A stretch of 64,000 nt of DNA from Allobosea sp. 67-29 (GCF_001898115.1 NZ_MKSQ01000022.1:177292-241291), one strand, 5' to 3'. Numbered from the stretch's first letter, positions 49,550 through 59,468 are shown. The notes: generated by a model from the sequence alone, not told the origin. A program made the numbers and translations.

Positions 49550-50647
49550 ATGAGACGCTTTCTGACGAGCAGGGATGTCGAAGCCGCGGTTGCCGGCGGC
49601 TCGGTCTTCGCGGCGGGCGGCGGCGGCTGGGCCGATCACGGCCGCATGCTCGGCACCGCCGCGGTCAATACCGGCAGGCCAGAGCTCGTCACGATGGACG
49701 AGATTCCCGACGACGCGATCATCGCCACCGCCGCTGCGATCGGCGCCCCCGGCGGCACGACCGAGTGGGAGATGTGGGGCATCGACTATGTCAAGGCCGT
49801 GCAGCTCCTGCAGGAGGCCCTGGGCAAGCCGATCTACGGCCTGATCATCGGACAGAACGGCATGTCGAGCACGCTGAACGCCTGGCTGCCGAGCGCGATC
49901 CTCGGCGTGAAGGTGGTCGACGCGGTCGGCGACATCCGCGCCCATCCCACCGGCGACATGGGCTCGATCGGCCTCGCCAACAGCCCGGAGGCGACGATCC
50001 AAGTCGCGGTCGGCGGCAACCGCTCGAAGAACCAGTATATCGAGCTGGTGACGCGCGGCGCGACCGCCAAGGTCTCGCCGATCCTGCGCACGGCCTCGGA
50101 CATGTCGGGCGGCTTCATCGCCTCCTGCCGCAATCCCGTCTCGGCGGCCTATGTCCGCAAGAACGCCGCGCTCGGCGGCATCTCGATGGCGCTGGCGCTG
50201 GGCGAACGCATCCTTGCCGCCAAGCCGAAGGGCGGCAGCGCCGTGATCGACGCGATCTGCGACGAGACCGGCGGCTCGATCATCGCGCGCGGCACCGTAG
50301 CGAAGAAGGACGTGCGCTACACCAACGAGGCCTTCGATATCGGCACGATCCAGGTCGGCACCGGGGCTGCTGCCCGCACTATCCATGTCATGAACGAATA
50401 CATGGCGGTGACCGATCCCGACGGCGCCCGCCATGCCTGCTTCCCGGACGTGATCACCACGCTCGACACCGACGGCCAGCCGGTCAGCTCCGGCCATGTC
50501 CGCGAGGGCATGGAGCTCTCGGTGCTGCGCGTGCCCAAGAACAAGATCCCGCTGAGCTCCAGCGTCACCGACCCCAGCGTCTACCCGATCGTGGAGAAGG
50601 CGCTCGGCATGAACTTCACCGATTACGCGCTCGGCCGGGAAAGCTGA
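49550..50647 (+). CDS. DUF917 family protein
   Basis: LTSRDVEAAVAGGSVFAAGGGG..., GAPGGTTEWEMWGIDYVKAVQLLQEALGKPIYGLIIGQNGMSS, ADPTGDMGSIGL-like segment. Confidence 0.75.
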   Translation: MRRFLTSRDVEAAVAGGSVFAAGGGGWADHGRMLGTAAVNTGRPELVTMDEIPDDAIIATAAAIGAPGGTTEWEMWGIDYVKAVQLLQEALGKPIYGLIIGQNGMSSTLNAWLPSAILGVKVVDAVGDIRAHPTGDMGSIGLANSPEATIQVAVGGNRSKNQYIELVTRGATAKVSPILRTASDMSGGFIASCRNPVSAAYVRKNAALGGISMALALGERILAAKPKGGSAVIDAICDETGGSIIARGTVAKKDVRYTNEAFDIGTIQVGTGAAARTIHVMNEYMAVTDPDGARHACFPDVITTLDTDGQPVSSGHVREGMELSVLRVPKNKIPLSSSVTDPSVYPIVEKALGMNFTDYALGRES

Positions 50648-50691
50648 GCGCACATTTCCGCCGACACGCAGGATAACCGGATACCCCGACC

Positions 50692-52041
50692 ATGAGCGAT
50701 TTCGACCTCGTCCTTCGCGGCAATATCGTGCTGTCCGATCGGATCATCGAGGACGGCTATGTCGCCGTCAGCGGCGGCAAGGTCGGCAAGGTCGGCCAGG
50801 GCACGCCGCCTTCGGCCCGCGAGACCCAGGATTTCCGGGGACAGTGGATCATCCCCGGCGTGATTGACGGGCAGGTCCATTCCGGCAGCCAGGCCAATCA
50901 TGAGGGCATCGGCATGTGCTCGCGGGCGGCTGCCGCCGGCGGCGTCACCGTGATGGTCGACATGCCCTATGACGAGCCTGAGCCCGTCACCAACGCAAAA
51001 CTCTTCAACGAGAAGGTCGCAGTCGTCGAGCGCGATGCGCATGTCGATGTCGCGCTCTATGCCACGATCACCATCGAGAACGGCCTACATGCCATTCCAG
51101 GCCTGGTCGAGGCCGGCGCCTGCGCCTTCAAGTTCTCGACCTTCGAGGCCAATCCGACACGCTTTCCCCGCATCGGCGACGACACGCTCTACGAAGCCTT
51201 CAAGCTGATCGAGCCAACCGGCCTGCTCTGCGGCGTCCACAACCAGGACCAGGAGATGACCCGGCGCAATATCGCCCGGCTGATCGAGGCCGGCGATACA
51301 GGTCCCGACGCGTTCCTGCGCGCTCATACGCCGCTGATCGAGAACCTCGCCACCGCCCGCATCTACGAGATCGGCGCCGAGACGGGCGCCCGGGCGCACG
51401 CCGTTCATGTCTCGACCTCGCGCGGCTTCGAGATCTGCAACATGTACAAGCGTGCCGGATACAAGGCGACGGTCGAGAGCTGCGTGCAGTATTTCATGCT
51501 CAATGCCGAGGAGCACGGCCCGCGGTTCGGCGCCAAGATCAAGCACTACCCGCCGATCCGGCCGAAGGCCGAGAGTGACCTGCTCTGGAGCCATCTCGCC
51601 GCCGGCCATTGCGACTTCATCTCGTCGGACCACGTCTCCTGGGGGCTGGAGAAGAAGGGCGACCCGATGATCTTCAAGAACACCTCGGGCGGGCCGGGCA
51701 TCGAGACGCTGCTGCCGGCGCTCTGGACCGGCTGCGAGGAACACGGCCTGTCGCCGACCATCGTGGTGAAGCAGCTCTGCGAAGGGCCGGCCAAGGCGTT
51801 CCTGCTCGCCGACAAGGGGCGGCTCGAAGCCGGCGCCGATGCCGATATCACCGTGCTGGAGCCCGGCCGCTTCATCCACGACCCCAGCAAGAGCCTCTCG
51901 GCGGTGAAGTGGAGCTCGATGGAGGGCCGCGAATTCCGCGTCCGCGTCGCCGCGACCTATGTGCGCGGTCAGCTCGCCTGGGACGGCAAGGCGATCAGCA
52001 ACAAGGCCGGCGACGGCCGCTTCCTGCGACCGGCGGCGTGA
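50692..52041 (+). CDS. dihydropyrimidinase/hydantoinase/dihydroorotase-like amidohydrolase
   Basis: QWIIPGVIDGQVHSGSQANHEGIGMCSRAAAAGGVTVMVDMPY, AFKFSTFEANPTRFP, HAVHVSTSRGFEI, DFISSDHVSW. Confidence 0.88.
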   Translation: MSDFDLVLRGNIVLSDRIIEDGYVAVSGGKVGKVGQGTPPSARETQDFRGQWIIPGVIDGQVHSGSQANHEGIGMCSRAAAAGGVTVMVDMPYDEPEPVTNAKLFNEKVAVVERDAHVDVALYATITIENGLHAIPGLVEAGACAFKFSTFEANPTRFPRIGDDTLYEAFKLIEPTGLLCGVHNQDQEMTRRNIARLIEAGDTGPDAFLRAHTPLIENLATARIYEIGAETGARAHAVHVSTSRGFEICNMYKRAGYKATVESCVQYFMLNAEEHGPRFGAKIKHYPPIRPKAESDLLWSHLAAGHCDFISSDHVSWGLEKKGDPMIFKNTSGGPGIETLLPALWTGCEEHGLSPTIVVKQLCEGPAKAFLLADKGRLEAGADADITVLEPGRFIHDPSKSLSAVKWSSMEGREFRVRVAATYVRGQLAWDGKAISNKAGDGRFLRPAA

Positions 52042-52046
52042 CGGCC

Positions 52047-53291
52047 ATGGCGATCGATCAGGACCGGCTCTGGCGCCGCATCGAAGCACTCTCCGAGATC
52101 ACCGACCCGGAGCGCCCCTGGACGCGCCGCTCCTTCACACCGCGCTTCCTCGAAGGGCGCGAATGGCTGGCGGCGGAGTTCCGCGCGGCCGGGCTGGAGA
52201 CGGAGCTCGACGCCGCCGGCAACCTGATCGGCCGACTGGCTGGCGCAGATCCCACACTGAAGCCGATCCTGATCGGCTCGCATTCGGACACGGTGCCCTC
52301 CGGCGGTCGCTATGACGGCATCCTGGGCGTGCTCGCCGCGCTGGAAGTGGCGCAGAGCTTCAGCGAGCGCGGCGATCGCCTGCGTCATACGCTGGAGGTC
52401 GTGGACTTCCTGGCAGAGGAGCCGAGCGAATTCGGCCTCTCCTGCATCGGCAGCCGCGCGCTCGCGGGTACGCTGAGCGAGGAGCATCTGGCGCTGATCC
52501 GGCCCGACGGCATAACGCTGCGCGAGGGCATTGCCTTCGTCGGCGGGCAGCCGGCGGAACTGGCCTCGGTCAGGCGGCCGGCGGACGGCATCGCGGCCTA
52601 TGTCGAGGTCCATATCGAGCAGGGCCGCGTGCTGGAGAACGAGCGCATCCCGATCGGCATCGTCACCGATATCGTCGGCATCCGCCGCGAGCGCATCATC
52701 GTCACCGGCCGGGCCGACCATGCCGGCGCGACGCCGATGCCGCTCCGGGCCGATGCGCTGGTCGGCGCCGCCAAGCTCGTCGAGGCCGCCTATAAGCGCG
52801 CGCTCGCGACTTCGCGCGACAACCAGCCGCTCGTCGCGACTTTCGGGCGCATCGAGGTCAGCCCCAATGCGGCGAACGCCGTGCCCGGAGAGGCCGTGAT
52901 GACGCTCGAAGTCCGCTCCGGCAACGAGGCGGCGGTGAAAGCCTTCGGCGAGGCGCTGGTGCGCGATCTGCGCCCTGCCCTCGAAGACCTGCGTCTCACG
53001 ATCGCGGTCGAGCCGATCAGCCATGTCGCGCCGACGGCCTGCGCGCCGGAGGTTCGCACGGCAATCGCCAATGCCTCGGCTTCGCTCGGACTCGCGACGC
53101 GCGACCTGCCGAGCGGTGCCGGCCATGACGGCGTCCATATCGCCTTTATCGGCCCGGTCGGCATGATCTTCGTCCCCTGCCTCGAAGGCCGCAGCCATGC
53201 GCCGGAGGAATCGATCACGCCGGACCAGGCCGGGAACGGCGCCCGCGTGCTGGCCGAGACGGTGCGCCTGCTCGACACCGAACTGGGGTGA
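52047..53291 (+). CDS. M20 family Zn-dependent hydrolase (N-carbamoyl-L-amino-acid hydrolase/allantoate amidohydrolase-like)
   Basis: LIGSHSDTVPSGGRYDGILGVLAALE, FLAEEPSEFGLSCIGSRALAG, VEVHIEQGRVLE, LPSGAGHDGVHI. Confidence 0.93.
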   Translation: MAIDQDRLWRRIEALSEITDPERPWTRRSFTPRFLEGREWLAAEFRAAGLETELDAAGNLIGRLAGADPTLKPILIGSHSDTVPSGGRYDGILGVLAALEVAQSFSERGDRLRHTLEVVDFLAEEPSEFGLSCIGSRALAGTLSEEHLALIRPDGITLREGIAFVGGQPAELASVRRPADGIAAYVEVHIEQGRVLENERIPIGIVTDIVGIRRERIIVTGRADHAGATPMPLRADALVGAAKLVEAAYKRALATSRDNQPLVATFGRIEVSPNAANAVPGEAVMTLEVRSGNEAAVKAFGEALVRDLRPALEDLRLTIAVEPISHVAPTACAPEVRTAIANASASLGLATRDLPSGAGHDGVHIAFIGPVGMIFVPCLEGRSHAPEESITPDQAGNGARVLAETVRLLDTELG

Positions 53292-53295
53292 GACG

Positions 53296-53958
53296 ATGGA
53301 CTGGGCCGCAAGCGATCTTGCCGAACGCGATCTCTACAAGCTCCTGGTCAGCACAGTGCTGCCGCGCCCGATCGCCTTGGTCACCACCGTCGATGCGCAG
53401 GGGCGCGCCAATGCCGCGCCCTTCAGCTTCTTCAACGTCTTCAGCCATGCGCCGCCGCTGGTCGTGCTCGGCATCGACGGCCGCGGCGGCAGCGACGAGC
53501 CCTTGAAGGACACCATGCGCAACATCCGCGAGACCGGCAGCTTCGTAGTCAATCTCGTCGACCGTGCCATGGTCGAAGCCATGCAGGTCTGCGCGATCGA
53601 TTTTACCGACGGCACCGACGAGATTGCGGCCGCGGGCCTCGCCACTGCTCCCGGCCGCTCCGTTCCCGCACCGCGCCTTGCGGTCTCCCCCGTCCAGTTC
53701 GAATGCCGCGAGACCGTCTCGCTCTCGCTCGGTACGCGCCATCGCAATCTCGTCGTCGGTGAGATCGTCCATCTCCACATCCGCGACGGCCTCGTCGACG
53801 AACGCCTGCATGTCGATATCGACGCACTCGATCTCGTCGGCCGGCTCCACGGCGCCGATTGGTACGTTAGCCTGCGCGACCGTTTCCAGGTCCCGCGCCA
53901 GACCCTCGCAGGTTGGCAGGGCCGGATGGGCGGCAAGCCCGGAGGAGAAGCGTCGTGA
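53296..53958 (+). CDS. flavin reductase-like (FMN-binding) protein
   Basis: VLPRPIALVTTVDAQGRANAAPFSFFNVFSHAPPLVVLGI, RNIRETGSFVVNLVDRAM. Confidence 0.9.
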   Translation: MDWAASDLAERDLYKLLVSTVLPRPIALVTTVDAQGRANAAPFSFFNVFSHAPPLVVLGIDGRGGSDEPLKDTMRNIRETGSFVVNLVDRAMVEAMQVCAIDFTDGTDEIAAAGLATAPGRSVPAPRLAVSPVQFECRETVSLSLGTRHRNLVVGEIVHLHIRDGLVDERLHVDIDALDLVGRLHGADWYVSLRDRFQVPRQTLAGWQGRMGGKPGGEAS

Positions 53959-54638
53959 GCGGCACGATCTACGTCATCAATCCCAACTCGACCGAGCGCG
54001 TGACACGGGAGATCGAGGCCGCCATCGCGCCGCTGCGCATGGCCGGCGGCCCGCCGATCACCTGCCTGACACTGGCCGAAGGCCCGCCTGGCATCCAGTC
54101 GCAGCGCGATGCCGATGGGCTGATCCCGGCCTTGCTGAGACGAGCGGCCGGGCTGGAGGACGGTGCAGCCGCCTTCGTCGTCGCCTGCTTCTCGGATCCC
54201 GGCATGCACGCCCTGCGCGAACAGAGCGAAAGGCCCGTTCTCGGCATCGCCGAAGCCGGAGTGTTGACCGCCCTGACGCTGGGGCCGCGCTTCGGCATCA
54301 TTGCCATGCTGCAGAATTCGATCCCGCGCCATCTGCGCTATCTCGGGGCCATGGGGGTGATGGGGCGTTTCGCCGGTGACCTGCCGGTGAATCTCACCAT
54401 CGCCGAGATGGCCGACGATGCGCTGACGCTCGGCCGCATGGTCGCCGTCGGACGCAGCCTGCGCGACACCCATCATGCCGACGTGCTGGTGATGGGCTGT
54501 GCCGGCATGGCGCGCTTTCGCGAGCCGCTGGAGCGCGAACTCGGCATACCCGTCGTCGAGCCGACGCAGGCCGCCGTGACCATGGCGATCGGGCGCGTGC
54601 AGCTCGGCTGGGGCGGCCGCCCCCTCCGCAAGGACTGA
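53955..54638 (+). CDS. aspartate/glutamate/hydantoin racemase family protein
   Basis: IYVINPNSTERVTREIEAAI, AFVVACFSDPGMHALRE, ADVLVMGCAGMARF; GTG start overlapping the upstream stop. Confidence 0.92.
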   Translation: MSGTIYVINPNSTERVTREIEAAIAPLRMAGGPPITCLTLAEGPPGIQSQRDADGLIPALLRRAAGLEDGAAAFVVACFSDPGMHALREQSERPVLGIAEAGVLTALTLGPRFGIIAMLQNSIPRHLRYLGAMGVMGRFAGDLPVNLTIAEMADDALTLGRMVAVGRSLRDTHHADVLVMGCAGMARFREPLERELGIPVVEPTQAAVTMAIGRVQLGWGGRPLRKD

Positions 54639-54641
54639 ATC

Positions 54642-56105
54642 ATGGACGATCTGGTTGCAGAACTCGCCGGGGCCCTCGGCGAGGCGAATGTTCTCGTCTC
54701 CGCGGAGGAGAAGGCGCCGTTACTGTGCGACTGGCTCGGCAAGTATCGCGGCGCCGCGCGCGCCGTCATCCGCCCGGGCTCGACCGCGGAGGTCGCCGCC
54801 GCAATGCGCATCTGCGCACGCCACAACGCACCGGTCGTTGCCCAGGGCGGCAATACCAGCATGTCCGGCGGCGCGACGCCCGACAACTCCGGGCGCGCCG
54901 TCGTCCTGTCGCTCACGAGACTGAATAGCATTCGCAATATCGATACGGTCGGCAACACCATCGCCGTCGACGCGGGCGTGGTTCTGGCGAAGGTGCAGCA
55001 GGCGGCGGAGGAAGCCGGGCGGTTCTTCCCGCTCAGCCTCGGGGCCGAGGGCAGCTGCACCATCGGCGGCAACCTCGCCGCCAATGCGGGAGGCGTCGCC
55101 GTGCTGCGCTACGGCACGATGCGCGAACTCACCCTCGGTCTCGAGGTGGTCCTGGCCGATGGGCGCATCTGGGATGGGCTGACGTCGCTGCGCAAGGACA
55201 ATACCGGCTATGCCCTGCGGGACCTCTTCGTCGGCTCCGAAGGCACGCTCGGCATCATCACCGGGGCGGTGCTCAAGCTCTTTGCGCCTCTCCGCGCCCG
55301 CGCCACAGCCTTCGTGGCGGTCCAGGACATCGACGCGGCATTGGCGCTGCTGGCGGCGATCCGCAACCGCTGCGGCGACCGGCTGACGGCCTTTGAGTTC
55401 ATGACGGGTGACTGCCTCGCCCTGATCCTGCGCCACGCGGAGGGGATAAGGCTGCCGCTCGCCGCGATGCCACCCGCTGCGGTGCTGATCGAATTGTCGG
55501 ATCAGGACGACGAGACCGCCCTCGGCGAAAGGCTCGAGGCGACGCTGATCGGCGGGGTCGACGCCGGCCTCGTCATCGACGCAGCCGTGGCGCAGGACGG
55601 CATGCAGGCCAGGGCATTCTGGCGCGTCCGCGAAAGTATCTCCGAGACGCTCGTGCGCGCCGGCAAGGCCGCCAAGCACGACGTCTCCATGCCGATCTCG
55701 GCCATGGCCGAGTTCGTCGCGGCCACGGAAGCAGCCGTGCGGGCGGCGGCTCCGGGGGTCCGCCCCATCGTCTTCGGGCATCTCGGCGACGGAAACCTGC
55801 ACTACAACCTGCTGCCGGCCGAGGGGCAGGACCCGGCGGCTTTCGCGGCGCTTGCGCCCGAGCTCACCCGTATCGTCCATGACGAAATCGGCCGCCGCCG
55901 CGGCTCGATCAGCGCCGAGCACGGCATAGGCCAGTTGCGCGTCGACGAGATGCCGCTGCGCAAGACGCCGATCGAGCTCGAGCTGATGCGCTCGCTCAAA
56001 CACTTGCTCGACCCGGCGGGCCTGCTCAATCCCGGCAAGCTGCTGCCGGCCGGCCCCTGCCCTCTTGCCCCAGAAACTGAGGACGATCATGGCTCTGCTC
56101 GATGA
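54642..56105 (+). CDS. FAD-linked oxidase (GlcD/D-lactate dehydrogenase-type)
   Basis: VVAQGGNTSMSGGATPDNSGRAVVLSLTRLNSI, GTMRELTLGLEVVLADGRI, VFGHLGDGNLHYNLL, SAEHGIG. Confidence 0.94.
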   Translation: MDDLVAELAGALGEANVLVSAEEKAPLLCDWLGKYRGAARAVIRPGSTAEVAAAMRICARHNAPVVAQGGNTSMSGGATPDNSGRAVVLSLTRLNSIRNIDTVGNTIAVDAGVVLAKVQQAAEEAGRFFPLSLGAEGSCTIGGNLAANAGGVAVLRYGTMRELTLGLEVVLADGRIWDGLTSLRKDNTGYALRDLFVGSEGTLGIITGAVLKLFAPLRARATAFVAVQDIDAALALLAAIRNRCGDRLTAFEFMTGDCLALILRHAEGIRLPLAAMPPAAVLIELSDQDDETALGERLEATLIGGVDAGLVIDAAVAQDGMQARAFWRVRESISETLVRAGKAAKHDVSMPISAMAEFVAATEAAVRAAAPGVRPIVFGHLGDGNLHYNLLPAEGQDPAAFAALAPELTRIVHDEIGRRRGSISAEHGIGQLRVDEMPLRKTPIELELMRSLKHLLDPAGLLNPGKLLPAGPCPLAPETEDDHGSAR

Positions 56106-57018
56106 AACCGCGAAGGGTGTCTACGTCATCGCGGTGACGCCCTTCACCGAAACCGGCGCGCTCGATCTCGACAGCACCGACCGCATGGTCGATTTCTACC
56201 TGGAGAAGGGTGCGACCGGCCTCACCGTGCTCGGCATGATGGGCGAAGCGCCCAAGCTGACGGCCGAGGAATCCCGCGTCTTCGTGCGTCGCGTGCTGAA
56301 GCGCGTCGATGGCCGCGTGCCGGTCGTCGCCGGCGTCTCGGCGGCGGGCTTCGCCGCGATGGCCGAGCTTAGCGAGAGCGTGATGGGCGACGGCGCCGCC
56401 GGCGTCATGGTCGCACCGCCCTCCAATCTGCGCACCGACGACCAGATCGTCTCCTATTACGCGATGGTGGCACAGACGCTCGGCCCGAAGACGCCCTTCG
56501 TGCTGCAGGATTTCCCGCTGGTGACGCAGGTCCAGATCACGCCGGCCGTGATCCTGAAGATCGTCGCCGCCCATCCGTCCTGCGTCATGCTCAAGCACGA
56601 GGATTGGCCGGGCCTCGCCAAGATCTCGGCGCTGCGCGCGGCCAGCGACCAGGGCGGCCGGCGCATCTCGATCCTCGTCGGCAATGGCGGCATGTTCCTG
56701 CCGGAGGAACTGTCGCGCGGAGCCGACGGCGCCATGACCGGCTTCGCCTATCCCGAGATGATGGTCGATGTCTGGAAGGCGCACAGCGCCGGAAGCGTCG
56801 AGCGCGCACATGACCTCTTCGACGCCTATCTGCCGCTCGCGCGTTACGAGCAGCAGCCGGGCCTCGGTCTCGCCATCCGCAAATATACGCTGGCGAAGCG
56901 TGGCGCGATCGGCTCTGCCGCCCTGCGCAAGCCGGGCGGGGCATTGTCCAAGGCGGACATCGCCGATATCGAACGGCTGATCGCGCGGCAGGAGCAGCGC
57001 CTGAAGGAGATCGGCTGA
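56089..57018 (+). CDS. dihydrodipicolinate synthase (DapA) family protein
   Basis: [53 protein letters not shown]; (beta/alpha)8 DapA family. Confidence 0.9.
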   Translation: MALLDETAKGVYVIAVTPFTETGALDLDSTDRMVDFYLEKGATGLTVLGMMGEAPKLTAEESRVFVRRVLKRVDGRVPVVAGVSAAGFAAMAELSESVMGDGAAGVMVAPPSNLRTDDQIVSYYAMVAQTLGPKTPFVLQDFPLVTQVQITPAVILKIVAAHPSCVMLKHEDWPGLAKISALRAASDQGGRRISILVGNGGMFLPEELSRGADGAMTGFAYPEMMVDVWKAHSAGSVERAHDLFDAYLPLARYEQQPGLGLAIRKYTLAKRGAIGSAALRKPGGALSKADIADIERLIARQEQRLKEIG

Positions 57019-57803
57019 TGGATCTGGGCCTCGTCGGAAAGCGCGCGCTCGTACTGGGCGCGAGCCGCGGACTCGGCGCCGCGATCGCGCGGAGCCTTGC
57101 GGCCGAAGGAGCGCACGTTATCGCCGCGGCGCGCGGCAACGATGTGACCGACGGCTGGATCGCGGCGCTGCCGGCCGAGCAGCGCGCTCGCGCCCGCGCG
57201 GCGAAGCTCGATCTCGCCGATCTCGCCTCGGTCGATGCGCTGGCGGACAAGCTCGTCGCCGAGGGTGGCGTCGATATCCTCGTCGGCAACTCGGGCGGTC
57301 CCCCGCCCGGCGAAGCGCGCGATGCCAGGCGGGACGACTGGCTGAAGCACTTCGAGGCCATGGCCGCGAATCTCTTTCATCTGGCGCAACGCCTGCTGCC
57401 AGGCATGGCGGAGCGCGGCTTCGGCCGGATCGTCACCATCGCCTCCTCCGGCGTCGAGCAGCCGATTCCGAGGCTGGCCTTGTCCAACGGCATCCGAGCC
57501 GCCGTCGTCGGCTGGTCGAAGACTTTGGCCGCGGAGGTCGCCGGCAGCGGCGTCACGGTGAATGTCGTTCTGCCCGGCCGGATCCATACCGAACGGGTCG
57601 ACCAGCTCGACGATGCCGCGGCGGCCCGCAGCGGCGGTACGCGCGAAGCGGTCGCGCAGGCTTCGCGGGCGACCATCCCGGCCGGCCGCTACGGCACGCC
57701 CCAGGAGTTCGCCGACGTCGTGGCCTTCCTTGCCAGCGCACGCGCAAGCTATGTGACCGGCGCCAAGATCCGCATCGATGGCGGGCTGATCAGGGGCATC
57801 TGA
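57018..57803 (+). CDS. SDR family oxidoreductase
   Basis: [34 protein letters not shown]-terminal [15 protein letters not shown]. Confidence 0.93.
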   Translation: MDLGLVGKRALVLGASRGLGAAIARSLAAEGAHVIAAARGNDVTDGWIAALPAEQRARARAAKLDLADLASVDALADKLVAEGGVDILVGNSGGPPPGEARDARRDDWLKHFEAMAANLFHLAQRLLPGMAERGFGRIVTIASSGVEQPIPRLALSNGIRAAVVGWSKTLAAEVAGSGVTVNVVLPGRIHTERVDQLDDAAAARSGGTREAVAQASRATIPAGRYGTPQEFADVVAFLASARASYVTGAKIRIDGGLIRGI

Positions 57804-57863
57804 GCCCGAAGCCGCTTGCGCCGGTCCGTCGCGGCCGGCGCAGGAACCAATTCGGAGCCTTCC

Positions 57864-57938
<75 letters not shown>

Positions 57939-58096
57939 ACGCGTCGCGCCTTCTAGAACGCGGCGTTGTCGGGTGCAACCGCCTTTGAGTGCACAGGTTC
58001 AGCCGTCCAGGGCCCTCCGCGAGATTTCCGCCGGAACATGCAAACAGCCTGTTGCGCCGCGGCGCGACGCTGGCTATAAGCCGGCCACCAGTTGAT

Positions 58097-58173
58097 CGGA
58101 GTGTGGCTCAGCCTGGTAGAGCACCTCGTTCGGGACGAGGGGGTCGCAGGTTCAAATCCTGCCACTCCGACCA
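58097..58173 (+). tRNA. tRNA-Pro (CGG)
   Basis: CGGAGTGTGGCTCAGCCTGGTAGAGCACCTCGTTCGGGACGAGGGGGTCGCAGGTTCAAATCCTGCCACTCCGACCA; anticodon loop TTCGGGA. Confidence 0.95.
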
Positions 58174-58447
58174 AAATTTCCCGAGACATCGTAGCGCCTT
58201 ATGCGACCGGCCCTTCCGGGCTCGCGCGGCCTGCGTCTGGAAGACTGCCCCGCGGCGCGCCTCGCAGGGCTTGGCTCGTCATTGCGGCGCCGATCTCGCC
58301 GAGCCGCCCGTTTCCACGCCTCTCGCCTCGTTGCAACCTCTCGGCAACCATTGCCACGGCACGGTGGAACGCGCTCCCGCGATCTGCGGTCGCTCCGATG
58401 GCGGAACGTCCGACGCGGCGTGAGCCAGCAGCTCTTGAGGTTCTGAC

Positions 58448-58771
58448 ATGAAGTTTCCCGCCCTCCTCGGCCTTCTGGGCTCCCTCGCGGTCGCCGGCGG
58501 CGTGAGCGGCGCGGCAGCGCCCGCCTTCGCCAACGAGGCGCTGCCGGCGGCGATGGCTCGTGACTTGGACCGGCAGCCTGCCGAATTCACCGCGAGCGCC
58601 GCCAAGATGCGCCGGATGATGATCATCCAGAACAGCATCGACCGGCAGAACGGCTACAGGAACCGCGGCTACGGGCCCCGCCCCGGCTATGGCCCGCGCT
58701 CGGGCTATGGCTACGGTCCACGGCCGGGTTACCGCCATCATCGCGGCTATTACGACCGCCCGCGCTACTGA
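58448..58771 (+). CDS. secreted Gly/Tyr/Arg/Pro-rich hypothetical protein
   Basis: Signal peptide (MKFPALLGLLGSLAVAGGVSGAAAPAFA) and C-terminal GYGPRPGYGPRSGYGYGPRPGYRHHRGYYDRPRY. Confidence 0.65.
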   Translation: MKFPALLGLLGSLAVAGGVSGAAAPAFANEALPAAMARDLDRQPAEFTASAAKMRRMMIIQNSIDRQNGYRNRGYGPRPGYGPRSGYGYGPRPGYRHHRGYYDRPRY

Positions 58772-58822
58772 TCCGGCGGCCCGGGAGGCAGCTCGCCAGC
58801 GGCGCCCGCGTCGACGCCGATC

Positions 58823-59203
58823 CTAGGCTTCGAACAGGCCCGACCGCGCCAGCGCGGTCGCGGTCCGGGGGCTGAATGCCGCGGGAATATCGTAGACCAG
58901 TACGAGCCGCAGCAGCGCCTTCACGTCGACGTCATGCGGTTGCGCCTCGAGCGGATCGGGGAAGAACAGCAGCACGTCGAGCTCGCCCTGGGCGATCATG
59001 GCGCCGATCTGCTGGTCTCCGCCGAGCGGACCGCTCTTGACCAGCTTGATCGGCAGGTCGGGCGCGGCGCGCTGCAGCACGGAGCCCGTGGTCGCCGTCG
59101 CCACCACCTTGTGCCGGGCGATCAGCGCGAGATGGGCCTGCGCCCAGGCGGCGAGGTCGGGCTTCTTGCGGTCGTGAGCGACCATGCCGATGGTCAATGC
59201 CAT
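58823..59203 (-). CDS. mgsA: methylglyoxal synthase
   Basis: IGMVAHDRKKPDLAAWAQAHLALIARHKVVATATTGSVLQ, LKSGPLGGDQQIGAMIAQGELDVLLFFPDPLEAQPHDVDVKALLRL. Confidence 0.95.
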   Translation of the reverse strand: MALTIGMVAHDRKKPDLAAWAQAHLALIARHKVVATATTGSVLQRAAPDLPIKLVKSGPLGGDQQIGAMIAQGELDVLLFFPDPLEAQPHDVDVKALLRLVLVYDIPAAFSPRTATALARSGLFEA

Positions 59204-59372
59204 GATGCGCCGGCTTTCCTTGCGACGGTTGCGACGATGCGGCCCTTTGCGCCGGCCCTCGCAGCCTGAGTGATTCCGCCGACCATACACCACTTGCCGC
59301 GTGCGGGCCGGCTGTCACCCCTCCGTCAAATGGCATGACTATTGCGACGTCGACCAGGATCGGAGACGAAGC

Positions 59373-59468
59373 ATGATGCGCCATTGGCCCAGCGACGCGA
59401 AAGCCGCGATCGCCCTGTTCGCGGTATCGGCCGCAGGCATCCTCGGGTGGCTGGCGAGCGGCCTCTGA
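59373..59468 (+). CDS. 31-aa small membrane protein, hypothetical
   Basis: MMRHWPSDAKAAIALFAVSAAGILGWLASGL*, GGAGA upstream; one TM segment. Confidence 0.45.
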   Translation: MMRHWPSDAKAAIALFAVSAAGILGWLASGL

